Positions 35,761 through 50,800 of a stretch of 64,000 nucleotides of DNA are shown piece by piece. Below the pieces are notes generated by a model. That model was not told where the DNA came from. It ran no database searches and worked only from the letters and a program-made list of their open reading frames with translations. How positions within the stretch are numbered: position 1 is the stretch's first letter; the number at the start of each line of letters is the position of its first letter. A program made the position numbers and the translations under genes. The stretch is taken from positions 63,562,984-63,626,983 of the forward strand of contig NC_133933.1 of assembly GCF_031877795.1 (NCBI RefSeq). The letters are read 5' to 3'. The DNA comes from Strix aluco. Taxonomy: Eukaryota; Chordata; Aves; Strigiformes; Strigidae.

Positions 35761-38700
35761 AAAGACTGGGAAAAAAAGATGAACCTTGTTCTGAAGGACG
35801 CTATGTCCAGCTGTCTTTCTGAGCAATGGGAGTGAATGCATTTCAAAACTACCAACCCTCCATACCTAATATTGTGCCAGGGGCTACCCTCATTTAAAGC
35901 AAGGACCCTCAGGTCACTGAGGGGATTTCAGCAGTTGTGGGAATGAATGAGGAGGATGTCTGCTTAAGGTAGCTGAACGCAATCTAGTCTTGTACTGGCA
36001 GGTTCCACTGGAATTTTCTTTAAGTAAAAAATAATCCTCAAACAAATCTTTTTCTTTATTTGATGAAAGCAAGGTTTTAAAGGGACTGTCTTATTCTTAT
36101 GGTAAGATACTAAATACATTTCAGTACTATTTGTGACTTAGTTTGAGACAGGGGGCTGGCTTCTGGGAGAGCTTGAATCCAGTCATCCACATACTTATTA
36201 AAAGTATACCTGTAGAGTGGACTTTGACATGTGGCGGAATCTTTCTGAAGGAGAAAATGGTCACTGATAGATGCAGCCCTGGGAATGCGTTGTTGTGTTT
36301 TTTTTTTTTTTCTTTTTGGCTGAGGACAAGCTTATTACGTTCTTTCTTAAGAAATATCTGAAATGTAGTTGTGTTCTAGAAATGTGGTTTGTAGCACAAT
36401 CCATACTACAAATTGAAGACCAACTCTAAAGTCTTGTTTCTTAAAGCCAAAAATATCTTTTGGAATGCACTGTATTTTAAGATGGTATCTTCCCAATTTT
36501 TTTCTTCAGACTTTTTTTTTTTTTCACATGCTTATGCTTTAAATTGTTCTTCAGAAACTCTGTTTTTAGTTTGTATTCCACTAGTAGCACTAACCTACTT
36601 AGATGAAATGCCTCAGAATATTACATTTCTCCTTGCAGCATTGCTTGGTTAGATGCAGGATAGGAATTCAACAAATTGTGTGCTCTGTGTTGTGCAAAAC
36701 AACAAAAAACTCTGTAAAGAAAAATCTGTTGGTGTCGAGTGGACTTCTTTCAGTGGCACCGAACTATGACAAATAGGGTATTAAGAATCCATGCACAAAC
36801 CAGATTAGATCAGATTATTCTTTTCAGACTTGAATGACAATTTCTGTGAAGTGAAATCTTAACATGTTTGGAAGAGATCACAGGCAATGCTTAAAATGTC
36901 TACAAAAAAGATTGTTAAATTCTGTTCGTGTCAGTGTAAACTGTTACTGTAGATTTGAACTGGCGTGTGTTTAATTACTTGAACATGTGTTTTTTCTGTT
37001 GCTTTTACTGGATAACTCAGTCTCCTTCCTTATAGTCCTGATTGTGCTTGGGGTGATATATAAGGGCAGTGTAATGAAAGATGCTGTCTTCCCTTGGGTG
37101 CTGCTTTCCTAACAATAGATAAGTTAGGTTGTTAAATAGAGAAATGTCTTGAGTGTTTTTATTTCCATTTTTTGAACTTCTTCCCTTTTATTTCTCTCAA
37201 AATTAGAGAACCTATTAGTTTCTTCATCACAAGAATTTCTTCCTTCTCTTTCCCTTCTCTCTCATCAGCCCAGGTACCTTAAAAAAGTTGGGATTTCTTT
37301 TACCCAGAGAGGATGATGCTGAGAGAGTTATGGTGATTACCTTTGTATATGTAGAAGGATGATAATAAATGCTTCTCCTCATTGTTTGGTATGTGACAGG
37401 AAGTTCTAACTTTAAATGGCAGCAGGAGGTATTCAGGTTAGCAGTTAGTAGACATTAGGGGAAAAGAACCCTTTTGAAGCAGAAGGAAGGATAAGAACTG
37501 AAGGAAATTTCCTAGGAAGATTGTGGAATTGTCATCATTAGAAGTTTTTTTGCAAAGCAGGCTAGACAAAGCTTTATCTGAAGTGGCTCACGTATAGCTG
37601 ATCTTTTCTTGGAGAAGAGGGACTTCCAAAGATATTTCCCTACAATCTAGTTTAGAGTTATCATAGCAGACTATTAATGTGGGAAGAAATCAATCTAAAT
37701 ATTCACTGATGTCTTAGGAAAGGTAATTAATGAAGTATGATGTGAAAAATTTAGTAGGTTACCAAATTGACCAGATGGTGTTTTCCAGTCCTACTGCATA
37801 ATCTAATTTTATTATAAAGCATGGTTTTTTTCTGTGTTCATATTAATCAGCTAGTTAAAAGTGTATTTTCTTGTTAGTAGGAAAAATACTCCACTAGTAA
37901 ACATACAATTTGCTTATTGCCTACTAAGGCAATTTATGGATCCATCTCTTGCAAAGACTGAGGGCTCTTTGTAAACAAGTAGTACTGTACTCCTGGGCAT
38001 CATTTTCCAGAAGATGATGTCACCTATGATATGTATCTCATTGTGATAGGGAAGAGTTGGGCCCTTTATTCCCCCTTGCAGAAGAATGGCAGATGGGAAC
38101 AGCTTGCTGATGCCCACAGCTGCTTTGATAGCTAGAGGTAGATTGGACCAAGTAATCAAAAGTGGGGCCCACCTGGTTTCTTGGATAGTGTATGCATAGT
38201 TTCTAGGAAGCCCTGGAGTTGTAGTATGTACACTTATCAACAGTCTTGACATATAACATGGAAAGGACTATGGCATGCAGCAATCCGCTGCCACTGGAGA
38301 AGTTTATACAGTCACCTTACTAGAAATGATGTGGTCAACATCTTAAATATACTGAACTAAAATCAAGGGTAGGATGAGAAACTTGGGGAGCTTTCAAAGC
38401 ACTTTCATGTGATAAATTGAGCTCTAAATACATGAATTTCTAAATTACAGTATGTATTATGACCTTCCTGTGAGTTTCAGTAGCGTTGATGAGACATATA
38501 TTACAAAATTAATGGTGTGTGAAAACACGAATGTTTGTTTTGGCCTGCATAAAATAAATACGCATGGAATCCATTCTTACTGTTTGCATTATTAAACATC
38601 TGAATTTTAATGAACTAGTACTTAGGATTTTTTTTAACACATCTCAGCAGGTTTACCTGTCCAGTGTTAACCGTGGAATTAGTAATGAAAACCTCAATTT

Positions 38701-41700
38701 AACAAGGTAACTTTGAGATAGACAAAGACAAGTGATGAAAGCATTGACAAACAAATTGCTGGAATGGTCCTGAAATGACTGGAAGGACAACAAACTGGTC
38801 CACAATGGCAAGTGGAGGGGAGTTTCACTTCTCTCAAACTGTTAAAGTGTATCTGGGATATGTTGTTAGGGTTTTAATGGGAAATAACCTCTTAAATTGC
38901 ATTGGGAGCAATTTGACAATGAGAGAACACTTTTGGTTTTTGTGGCATGGCTGTAATTACTATGCTTAATTTGAGTGTTCTAATAAGTAATTTGGATAGA
39001 TAACAACCACCTCTGGACCTACTGTTTTGCAGATCTTTGAGATCTCATTTGTTTCCTGTAGCTAGGTGTTCTCACTACTGTTAATAGTCTCTTCAGTGCT
39101 TAATAAGCAAACGGCTAACCTGCTCTATTTGATTAGAGTTAACTTGTCAGTTGTTTACCAACATGTGGAATCCTGTCCTCCTGCCACTCAGCCATACTTT
39201 TTATCTCTTCCTTTGGTAGCAAAGGAAAAAGCTGTGCTTAGCTTCAGAATATGTTGCAAACAAGCTAGTTAGTACAGGCGAGACTTCACCATGAGTTTTA
39301 ATCATTTATGAAGATCATTGTGTTAGTTACCCTCTCAACTGGAGTGGTAATGAAGTTTCAGCTCCTACATCTCTGTCTCTGTGACCCCAGCTGTGGTGGT
39401 TCATTACAAAGGTGTGAGAAGAGGTCTCTTTGGATGAATGGGTATCAAACTATTTTAGTCTGTATGTGCTTCTATTACTTTGTGGCTGTAATGTTTTATA
39501 TTATGCAAAAAATAATGTTTAATGTTAAAGGAATATGGGAATTGTGAGGAACAGAAGTTTCAAACTGTAAAGCTTTCATAGTTGAATGTTAAAAATCTGT
39601 AGGATAGGAATGGATCATAACTGCCTGGTATCATATTCCCACTCTGTGCTAACACACTAGCTGTGCTTCTGCCTGAGTAGGGAAAAAGGCTAGCTGTAGA
39701 TTGCACATTTGAATAGATGTATTCCCTGTCCCCCCTGCAACTAATAACATGCCTATTAAAAATACTGGGTTTGAGGCATTCTCTTAACTGTATGAGAGCT
39801 CTAAATTAGTTACTTTTTAGTCCTAACTTGGCTTCTAACTCTGAGACTTTGCAACTAATTTAATATTTTTTCTTTTTTTTTTTTTTAAAGTCAGACATAC
39901 TGTGGTAAAGACAAATTTAAGGTGACTAATGTTACTGTTTTCTGTTTTCAGATTTGGTAGTGTAATTGATTGTAGGCTTTACTGAGATAATGTGTAGAAA
40001 CAGGAACATACTGCCGTATGGTGCTAGACAAATTGATTAGTGCTTGGTGTTACCACGACCTTCAGCTGGGTCCTTCCAGAAGTTTGTAACTTTTTCTGAC
40101 AAATGTAGTTCAAATTGATGCTGTAATTACTACTTGAATGTATTTGAGAATTAGCAAATAGAAGGGATAGCGACATAGTTCTCCAGACATCTTTCTTCCG
40201 CTTAGGTCTGATAAAGATTTATTTTGTGAGCCTTAAGTATTAACTACCAAAGAATGATTTGTATCACAAAGATCAGAAAATAATGTAACATATAGAAGAA
40301 AAATATAAAACTTTTCTTTATAAATTACTCATGGTGGTTTATTTCAAAATTCATGGTTATGCTTGCCTTAAGTTTATGTGGGCTTATCAAGAACTTAATG
40401 TTCTATTTTTTCTATTAACTATTTGAAAATATCTTAATGTGTTCAAATTATTGATTTGCTGTGAATCTAGGGATATTTAGTCACAGATTTAAAAAAGAAA
40501 ATATTTGTAAATATTAAGTATACTTGGAAAAAAATTACCTATGAAATAGATTTTAAAAAACCTTAATATTTCATTTTGATTGACAGAAAATTATGTAGTA
40601 GTCTTTATTCTAGGCAGGTGTTTTAAAGGTATATAACTTTAGACTAGATGAAAACTCCCTGTCTTAGAGACAGGTATCTCAGTGCCTTTAAACTAGTAGG
40701 CAATTGTTTTTAAAAACCTATTTCTTCATATATTCTGCTTTTTTTTTTTTTTGTATTGTGAGATTTAAATAACCATCATAGCTCTGACTGCTGTTGAGCA
40801 CATTCTTTAGGGTACACTTCAAGTCTGCTTTATTTATTTTCCTTTAACTGTGTTTTCGCACAGATTTATGTTAATTTTAGTCCCTGTTTTAGGTGTGTAT
40901 AGTGTTATTAGTAAAAGTAATTGGAAAATCTGCTTTGTAATTTCATAATGACAGAATTATGTCTTTATTATTTTAGATCAAAAATGTAGTCACCAGAGTA
41001 CTTATTTTATCTTCCTGGTTTGACAGCCCTTAACAAACTTGGATTTTGTGTGTGAGATCTACCAACAGCACGTAGTTTGATTCTGGAGAGTGAGTAGCAC
41101 TAGACTGTTTTGTGTTTTCTAAAGCATTGATTTAAAAAAAAAAAAAATCCTTATAATTATAGTTCCTACATTCTTGTGAAAGAGAAAATACAGCATCACT
41201 TGAATAATAGCCAGTTTTATTCCCATTGAAAGACATGAAATATTTCCATGAGTATTATCAATTGTAGAATTTTGTGAAAAGAGAACAATTAACTTCTTTG
41301 ATAGAAGACACCAGGTTATGAAACTGACAATATGTGGTGGTTGTTTTTTTATAATTTTTCATTGCAACTTTTAAGTTTTTTATTAGTTTTCTACTGAGTA
41401 ATTGCTGGCATATTTAAGGCAGAAACATCGACTTTTTGATGAGGAAGTTCATTAATTCATCCCATGGTGCCTATTCTTGCCTTCGTTCGAAATCCTACGT
41501 GGATCTCTTCTAACTTTTTGTGTTATCCAACACTTCTGTCTCTTACAAAAGATTATTTTTTTGGATACAAAAGTTTTTTCTGATACTCATCTGTAATATA
41601 TTCCTCTCTCAGTATCTGAAAAGTGCAAATTAAAACTTCTGATCATTTTTCTCACTTAGTGTAAAAATGCTGCTGCAGAGTCCATGGATTTTCTTTCCCA

Positions 41701-44700
41701 GCTTTTCCCAAGTTAATGAATGCAAATACAAAGTAAAACTTTCTTTCAGGTTTTCTTTGGGGTCTGTCATCTAACAATTTGTTGCTGATTTCATGCAGCA
41801 AAATGCCAGATGGTTCAATTCAAGGATTGCTCTTGTATAACTCTGTTTTCTTGTATGCACTTAAGAGTGATCTGCAGGACTTTGAAATGAAACAGAAAGG
41901 GTATCTGCAGAGGATTCTAGAAATCTGAACAAAACTTTGCTTTGGATATCTTTTGCAATATGGATTGTTATCATGTCTTGTATGTGTTGTAGTTGGGGTT
42001 TGCAGAGGTCTCGTATTTTGGATCTTGGCTACCTGAGCAGGTTTATGTTGTATGGGTATTAAGTAGATCTGGGTCTTCCTTTCTAGCAGATAATGAGGAT
42101 CATATTAAACCAGCTGTAAAATCTCCTTTGCAAATGTCCTAGTGTCTAACTTCCTTGCCACGTGAAAAATAGGATTGATTTTTTTTTAATGCAAACTATT
42201 TACCATACAAGCAGCATGCATGGAATTACTCTTCCATTTCCACCATTCCTCTTTTTAAAAGTTTCTAGAAAGAGGCCACTAAAAAAAAAAAATTCAGAAT
42301 TGTTTTGTCTACCTTGTCAGCAGCTTTTGACATTGTTATCCACACGGTTTTCAATTTTTGTTTATGGATGAGATTATCCAAAGATAAGGGGCGGGGGGGA
42401 GAACTACAAGAACAGTTCCTTTCTAAACCTGAACAGAACAACTAAGGTACATTAATGAGACAGAGACAACTAGAAGTAAATACAGTCATGGAAGACACAG
42501 AATAACATAAAGCCTACTGTCATCCTTGTGTTGGCAATTCAGATACATCTGCTTGTGAAAATCTTGACCTCTGGTGCCTAAACTGATGTCTCAGCCTTTT
42601 TCTCTGACATTTTCTTATGAATATCTGTCAACTCAGGCTTAGCATGACTAAAACAAATCACTGTCTCCTTCTTTCACTTCCTCTTTGATCAGCAGTAGCA
42701 GTAAATCTACTTCCTACAGATTTTTGGCTTGTTGGCATTGAGTGATGGTTACTGGACATCGATGTCACAGATCTGCTTCTCCAGCTTGCCTTTTCTCATC
42801 TGTGATGGCACAGTAACAGCAGGAGGTTTTGGTCTTGGGTATATGCAGGGAGAAATAGTTGCTTGAGCGCTTTGTGCATATAGCCCCTAGCTGTCTTCCT
42901 ATTTGTACAGTGGTTTACTTTTGGTGGCCTGACAGAAGTCTGCTAGGATTTAGACATTTACAGAGGAAGAATGGTTTGTAAAAGGCCTTCTGTAAACTGA
43001 TGGAAAGGTATACAGGAAATATCTTTATAGAAGATATTCTGTATATTTGTAGAAATGTTTATAGATGATGATGTGGTTTTGAGAGTTTGTAAGGATGTAA
43101 AGTCTACCTTTTGAACATGAAAGAAAACTGATTTGGGGCTATTTTATTTGGCTGCTGTCTGTAGAACCTGACATCTGTTTGTGGAGTCTTGTTCTTAGTT
43201 AATCAGTAGTGCATAGTCAGGAGACTTGAAGGACGTTAAAGCAAGTCTAGTTAAAAGACTGAGAAGTGGGTAAAGCAATTTTGTAATTTTTTCAGTTTTT
43301 GGAAACAGAGTGAGTTTTAGTGGTGTTTTTTAGAGAGCAGGAGTACAAATCCAGGGATGGTTCTGAATACTATATCTGCCCTTGGATGGTTGCTTACAGG
43401 GGAAAGCAAATCTTTTTGTTTGCTACAGTCAACAGAGATGTGAACAACTGTCAAAGTAAGAATTACCCCAAATTATTTTTTGGGGTGTGTCAGTCACTTC
43501 TATAGAGTAAGTGAAGAGTGGCTTGTTTTGTCAGTTATTTCATGAATTTAGCCTTGTTATCAAAATTGGTTTCCTCCCTCCTTGCAGTGCAACGAATTAC
43601 GTTAAATCAGACTTAACAGAAATGCAGCAGAAATATAATCTTATTTCCTGAATTTCACAATAAACAAAATTATTTTACCTTTATATATTTAATCAAGTCT
43701 TTTTTTACTTGTCAACATGCTTTTTCATTGCTCATAACAGGTATACTCTGAAGAAGCGTTTCTTCCAAGAAGGTGTTTTCTTTTGGTGGTGGTTTTTCTT
43801 TTGTTTTGTTGGTGATTTATTTGGGTGGGGTGTTGGGTTTGGATTTTTTTTTAAGCAAGGATGATAACTTTGGTCTTTGGTGTATTGAAAGGAATAATGT
43901 TAATTACTGTATATTTTTAGTGGAATTATTTGTAGAAGAGATTAGACAAAGTCTTATTAGTTAAGGGATGGTCTACATGGATTATAGTAATTTTCGGTGT
44001 TAATACAAATACTGGAAATGCATTTTTCTGTATAAGCAGATGTTTGCCTACATGAAACAGTTTCCTTTTTCATTAAGATCCTGTCTGAGAATGGTAAAAT
44101 CCAAACAAATGCAATGATGGCCTTCTAATGATTTGAAGTATGCAATTTAAATAGGAAGTATGATGTATTTTGTGATTTTAAACTCAGACTTAAATATTCA
44201 TACTGGTTTGGGATAGGATTATGTGCCCTGCCACCTTTATTGACAGCTGCCTGGAGATACAGTTTAACATTTTTGAAAGCTATGTTGATTGTTCAGACAG
44301 TAAACTATTCTCTAAGTTACACTTATTCTTTCAGTTCTGTTGACAAGAAAGACCAGTTGCAGGATATAACAAACATAATGTTTGAAAGATTTGCAGTAGC
44401 CAGAGAAAAAAAGGCAGTTGTGGTGATGTTGCTTAGCGATTTGAAAATTGAAGGCTTTCTTATAGGTATTTCCTATTATGTTTTTCCCTTTTGAGATTAA
44501 AACAAAGCATATAGATATATTAGGATCTATTTTTTCCTCTCTTTCATAAACTGTACCCTTTGACTGACCATTGAACTAAATGAACAAAACCATTAATGTG
44601 TTTTTGTAAATAGTACTTGTGACTTCTAGCTTAAGTGTGGAAACAATCTTTGTTGCTTTTCAGCATGAAAGGTAGTGCCTTAACCAGGCACACATTCTGC

Positions 44701-47574
44701 TGCTGACTAAAGAATGAATATAGAATGAATAATTCTTAAGGTAGCTTTTTTTTGACATCTTTGTGCTTTTTAGTATTAAAATGTAACTCCCAATCATCAT
44801 CATACGTTTTTATTTGTACAATAGTTTTGACTTTGGTTCCAGTTTCCTCATTGCTTATAGAAGGTAGAGCATTGTAAAATTTGTATTGACTGCTGAAGAT
44901 GTTTAAAGAGGTTAAGTTTGTAACCTTTTGTTTGTAAGCCTTTTTGTTGTAGGGAAAGAAACTTTGAAAAACTAGGGTTTGCATATGAGAAACAGTTACG
45001 CTGTCAAGAGGCAGTGGAGCAAACTATGCTTAATTTTCCTACAGATCCCAAGATACATTTTTCTCTTGGATCTAGAACCCAAGTATTTTCAGGCAGTTTT
45101 GTTTAACAAGTTGCTCTTCATAAGTAGGGAAGCTTTTTTTTTTGCATAATCTATAAAAACCTTTTAAAATAACCGCATCTCCTCTCCATGAAAATGCCAC
45201 ACCCTGAGTTCTTTGGAGAACTCTGATATATAATACCTGCCCCCAGCACCCTCTTACCCTCCTTCCCACAGGATCTCCATACAAAAGATAACTACTGGCA
45301 ACAGCTGCTGCTTTAGTGGAGTACTAATTTCTTTGTCACCTCTACCTTTTGATTTTAATTAGAACAAAAGAGCTTTTAGATATCCTTTATTCCCTTATAC
45401 TTTGTCAAAATCAGGTGGAAGGTTTGTCCTGGTCTTATGGAAGTTATGGAAAGAAGCTGAAAAAGAAAGAGTAGATGGACAGCATGACCGTATGTGCTCT
45501 GGTCCTTAGAATGTCCAAGATGAAAATAAAATGGTTGAACTTTGTTTCAGTTGTTCTTCATCTTCCTTGTGTGGTGGAATGGCCACCAGGGGATTTTCAG
45601 TGATGTTTTGTATACGTGTGCATACGGTACCAGATATTTCCAAGTGTGCTGAAAATACCAGTAATACTTACTGTAAAATGTAACTAATGTGCTTTTGCAT
45701 GTTCTCCGTAATTTCTCTCTCTTTAATTCTTTTAAATGGAGGCATATACTGAGATGAAACTTTAAAAAGGGTTTTTGAAAACTGGGAGTCCAAATACGCT
45801 CCATCAGTTTAGGCCTGTTATCGCATCCTGAGTGGAAAGAGAATGTGCACAAAATCTTAGAAGAGCAGGTAGCAAGGAAAAACATGTAATCCAAGTGAAA
45901 GAGTGATACTGTCTTGAATAGACATTTTTTCCCTTATGGAAATGATATGAAAAATGCAGTGGTTTTGGTTTTTCATCATGTCTTTATTCCCCAAATCATG
46001 TCTCTTTTTTGACTAGCAAAATAATTTCTGAGATACTTTGAGGCAATTGGTTAAAATCTCAACAATAGGCCATATGTAATAGTTAATATCTACCTCTTTC
46101 TCAAAAAGATCTATGTATGCTTTTGGATGATGTTTTGTATATACACTAAATTAATAGAAAATGTGTGAAAGAACTCTATAATTGCCTGGCCTGCTTGGCC
46201 GGGGAGTTCTGTGGCAGTTGCAAAGACTGGATCTGCAACTGGAGACAGTAACTATTGCAGCTGACTGGCACAGAGTGTTTTTTGGAATTTATATTGTTAC
46301 CTGGGTTTTCTTTTCTTTTCCTTGTGTGGGAGTGGTGCAGAGACAGGCAATGCTTTGTCTGCAGGGTATGCTTTCATGTGTGTTTGACTGAGACACATGC
46401 CTCCGAACTGCCACATTTTTGGTTTGAGGGGACTGCAAGAGCTCTCTGAACTTGCATGCATAACCTGTAGTTAAAATTTGATTTAAATAGTAGCTAAAAG
46501 TATCATATAAAAGTTTGTTGTTGTTTTTCCCCGCTGCTTGGATTTAATGGTATTGAGTTCTGTAGAGGACAGAGGAATTGGCAAGTTTGTTTTCAGCAAA
46601 TATATGTCATCCACTTGGCTTAAACAGGATGCTTGTACATATTTTTAGCGTAATCTACTATCCTTCTGGTAACTTCAGATATGTAAACCCCTGGTTGTGA
46701 TGTATTAATAAGATTTTTATTTGAAAGAAATAATCTCCTAAATCATACTACTGTTATTTACTTTGCTTTTATATAGCAACAAAAATAAACTGCTATATCT
46801 TTCTCATAATAAAATTGATTTATATGGGATTACTGTACAAGTAGATCCTGGTCCGCAGAGATATTTAGATACCTAGCTTCATGCTGTGATCAGCAGAATT
46901 TCAGAGACACACCTTAAATACATTTCTGAACCTGGCCACAAGTACTTTAAATGCTTTTTAGGCCTAATGATAATTTTTCTTTAGAAGTGTAAGTTTCTTT
47001 TCCAAGAGATATTGAAATAATATGATGTACCACAAAAAATACCACCAAGAATAAAAGTACTTCAAAATTATTATATAGATTTGAATTAATTTTTCTTTGC
47101 TTGCTGCAAAGGTGCTGTGCTGTTCTGTTCTTTAAGGCTAACGACTTTGCTTTAGGAGCTGTGAGACACAGTTACTGTTTTGGTAAATACCAATGGTTTG
47201 CATATTAGATCAAGCTGCCTGCTGACAGAAAATATTCTAATTGAGAAAGTAATTAAAAAATCCCCAAACCTGCTCATCCTTAATTTATTTAACTTTTTTT
47301 TTTTTAAAAAGAGCAGTGTGTGTATGGAGGAGACTGAGATGGAAGGATAAATATGTCCAAGTACATAGCAAATTATATTTGAATATAAGGAAGGAGGATG
47401 TGTAGGGGATTCATTTTGCTATTCTACTTTGTGGAAAACACCTCCAAAGGTGGCCTTTAGCTCTGGCAAAGAGGATAGTGAGGGACTTCTAGGTTAGTGA
47501 GTGTGGGTGTGATTGAATTGATTATAATGATTTGTTTATTGCATGGTTTCCTTTGGGACAGTTCTTGATAGTGT
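35761..47574 (+). other. ZDHHC14: ZDHHC14 intron 1, no exon seen
   Basis: AT-rich intron with homopolymer T tracts (near 36,298, 39,873 and 40,739), an A tract near 41,132 and G/T-rich simple sequence around 43,773-43,850. No recognisable repeat family or coding exon. Open frames here are short and without domains. Confidence 0.65.
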
Positions 47575-47830
47575 TTGTGGCTAGAAGAGACCATTAAATC
47601 ATCTAGTCTGCCATTCTTTACATACTGCAGGTCTTTATATTTCATCCAATTCTCCTGATAATGAACCTTTTGACTTCTCTGACTGAAATGAAGTTTGTGC
47701 TTAGCTAAAGTGCTTTTGCCAGAAGGATATCCATCCTTCATTTAAAGACATCAAGGGATAGAGAAAAAACTATTTTTTGTGCTAGTTTTATTCTGATGAT
47801 TACTCTGCTTCCTTGTTTGAAGGAAAAAAA
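47575..47830 (-). mobile_element. Ancient CR1-like LINE remnant
   Basis: The plus strand reads 'agaagagaccattaaatcat' then 'ctagtctgcc', followed about 140 bases on by 'taaagacatcaagggataga' and then 'gattactctgcttccttg'. This order matches the minus-strand 3' region of an old CR1-related family that I recognise from reptile, turtle and crocodilian sequence. It is clearly more diverged than the other CR1 copies here. Recognition is by eye and the exact subfamily is not assigned. Confidence 0.55.
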
Positions 47831-50800
47831 AAAGATATATTTCTGCATTATGACATAGTTTTAAAACAGATCCTGACTTCCCAGGTTGGTAATGTGTTTT
47901 ACAGTTTTATCTGTATAATAAAAATGTGTATACACGTGGTATATACGTAGGTCCATACTCTCAGTCTTAATTCCATTTAATATATTTTTGTTTTGGGGAA
48001 TTCTGCTATGCCCTTCGGCATGTGTGGATATGGTACAAAAAAATCACAAAAAGATTGAAATTGACATAAGTTTTTATTGTAGTTTTATCTAGTACAAACA
48101 TTTTATAAAATTCTGTAAATTAAACAATAACATGATTCAGCTTTTTATTAATTACCTTTGCCTCTGAAATAATTTGCAGCACAGAGCTTCCATTTAACAG
48201 TATCAGGACTAGATTACACAAATACCTGCCATTAGATTTTAATAACTTTTGACTGGTATTTATCTTTTAACATGTGCTAGCTACATGTAGAACTCTTCTA
48301 GCTTAAGTTTTTCACAACATTCTACAAAAGTGTACGTGTCCATAGCACTCGTCATTTCGCACACTGTACTTGTAGTGAAAAAGCATTGCATTGACCAAAA
48401 TCCCTAATTGCTTTGCAGCTTCTTATGAGAGTGTTTTTTTCTGTCAGGTTTTGGGTTATTGGAATCTGCCCACGGAGTGTTAATAGACCTTCAAATACGA
48501 CATTATTTTTCATTCTTCATTAGGTTGCTGATTGACATGCTATTGCATTGCTTTCAGGATGTATGTTTTGGTATACATGACTAGTTTTCTGTGTTGTATG
48601 GTTTGGTTTTGGTTGTGTTGTGTGTGTCCCCTGTCCTCCTTGTAACAAAGTTTCAGCCCTTCATATGTAATCCTCTTATTTTTAGGTTGGTGACCTACAT
48701 TTTTCATCCAAGTATGTATTTGAGAAGCTTGGGACTACCAACCATATCATTGACTTTATTTTAGAATTTAATTATAGGGTACAGCTCAGTGTTGTGTTGA
48801 GAGCTGGACTGTATTCCTACGTTTCCCAGATTTCTTACAGTGATTCACTTAAAATCAGAATTTCTGTAGGTAGTCACTACTTGTATTTTCTTTTGGTTCA
48901 ACTTAAGAACCTGGAATTTTTCTTGGAAAAGAGCTCTTAAGTGCAACTGAATTCATCATGATTTTGTGTTAAGTAAATATAAAATACTACTTTGATATAT
49001 AATAAAAATACTGTGTGAGGCTATTTAGTCTGGAAAATATGCTGCTAGGTCTTTCAGTTTGGTATTTACAAATCTTGAATATTTTTTGCCTTTCTTGTGC
49101 CTGAATTCTTCCATCAAATATTGGGGTAATGCTTTAATAGATTTTAGGGATGGATTTTGAGGACTGTTTTTTGTAAGACCCTCAGTTGATATAATAATGA
49201 GCCTTGTGGAATACCACACCAGGAAACTGAGGAGTCTGCCTTCATAGAAGTAATTGAGTAGTGCTCAGTATAGAAGGCCTCAAGCTATATTTTAAATGCT
49301 GTGAATAAAACAAAATATTGAGTAGCTGCTCAGTAAATGTGTGTTGATTCTTCTTTTTAACTGAATCGGGGAGCAGACTTGTGGGGGGAGGTAGGATGTG
49401 ATCTTGTAACTAAAAACTTGACCATAATGCATACACACAGGGCAAGGGTAAATCAAGGCTCCTAGGCATCTTGCCCATTGTTTCTGGCAATGTCTTTGAC
49501 ATCTTCTGACTTCGGAGTGCTTGATTTTTCTCTGGGCCTAGTTTCTGTTTGTAACTCTAGGATAGCCTGCGCAACCTGTGACATGAGTGAGATAACAGTA
49601 CAGAATAGCTTTTAAAAGTTTCTTTTGACAAGGTCCATTGGTGGATTGAAAAGGGAAGAGTCATGCCAGGAAAGAGGTCAGGTGTTTTTGAATTAAGAAC
49701 AAATGGCAGATATGCCAGTGTATTTGTAAACTGTGTTTAACTGTTGCTGTGCACAATCCATAATTTATCTGCCACTAAGGAAAAGGAACATGAAATTTCC
49801 TTCTCAGAATGAGCAATCTAGTGTGGGAGCTATTCATCAAAGTTTGAATGTCAGAAAGGTCATGGGAAGAGATTTGTAAAATTTTCGTAATTCCAGAAAT
49901 AACCCCTTCGGCATCCAAAAAGAAACTTGAGTGTTTAGGAAAGAACCCATGGTCTATCTGATACCATCCTGTGGCGGGTTGGGTCAGCTCTCTGTGATGG
50001 ATGTTCCGTTCAGCAGAGCTGTATGTTTTCACATACCCTACCCTTCCACCCTGTGGGAACAAAGCGGGAGGTAATAAGCATGAATTTTTGTGTGTGACAA
50101 GTGGAGTTTGTTCCCTTTGCTGCATATGTCTGTATTATTTTGATTTTGTTACTCTATGAAAAACAACAGTATACTTTAGAGACTGTATATTAAACTTGCT
50201 GTTAATTAAGTTCTTCAGATAAATTTTTCCCAGCAGGAGATTTTTGAGTTAGGAAGATTTAAAATGGAGCTTTTGTACAGATGCTCCTGCTGTAACATGC
50301 TGTGCTCTCTGGGAAGGCTGTACATATCTAAAATGTCGGAATAGAAAGGTATTCATCAGCCTGTTAATATTTTTTTTCATTCAGTAGGCAGACATATCAT
50401 CGTATTCCCTTTTGTAGCTCCAAATATTTTCTACCTCTGTTCAGTTTTCTCATGGCCCCTAATAGTCTGTATTTCTAAACACATGTTCTATGTCAAAATG
50501 GTTTTCCTAGTATCTTTTTTCAAGTTCTGACTCTTAAACCATTAACATCCTGTGATTGCAGGTAAGAAAAGGAAATAGATTTCAGAGATTTTCTTTTTCC
50601 TGGATTAAGTATGTGAAGATGCAGAATCCTCAGTTTCTCATTGTAGATGTCTGTGAACTGCCCTTGGAAAATTCTGCTTTCAAGGAGATCAGTATCAGAA
50701 ATCAGTGTTATTCCCTTTTTGCTCAGTCTTTTCTCCATTCCTCCAAGAATTTAATCTCTGTGATCAGTATTAACGTAGGTAATAGCAAAGAATATAAATG

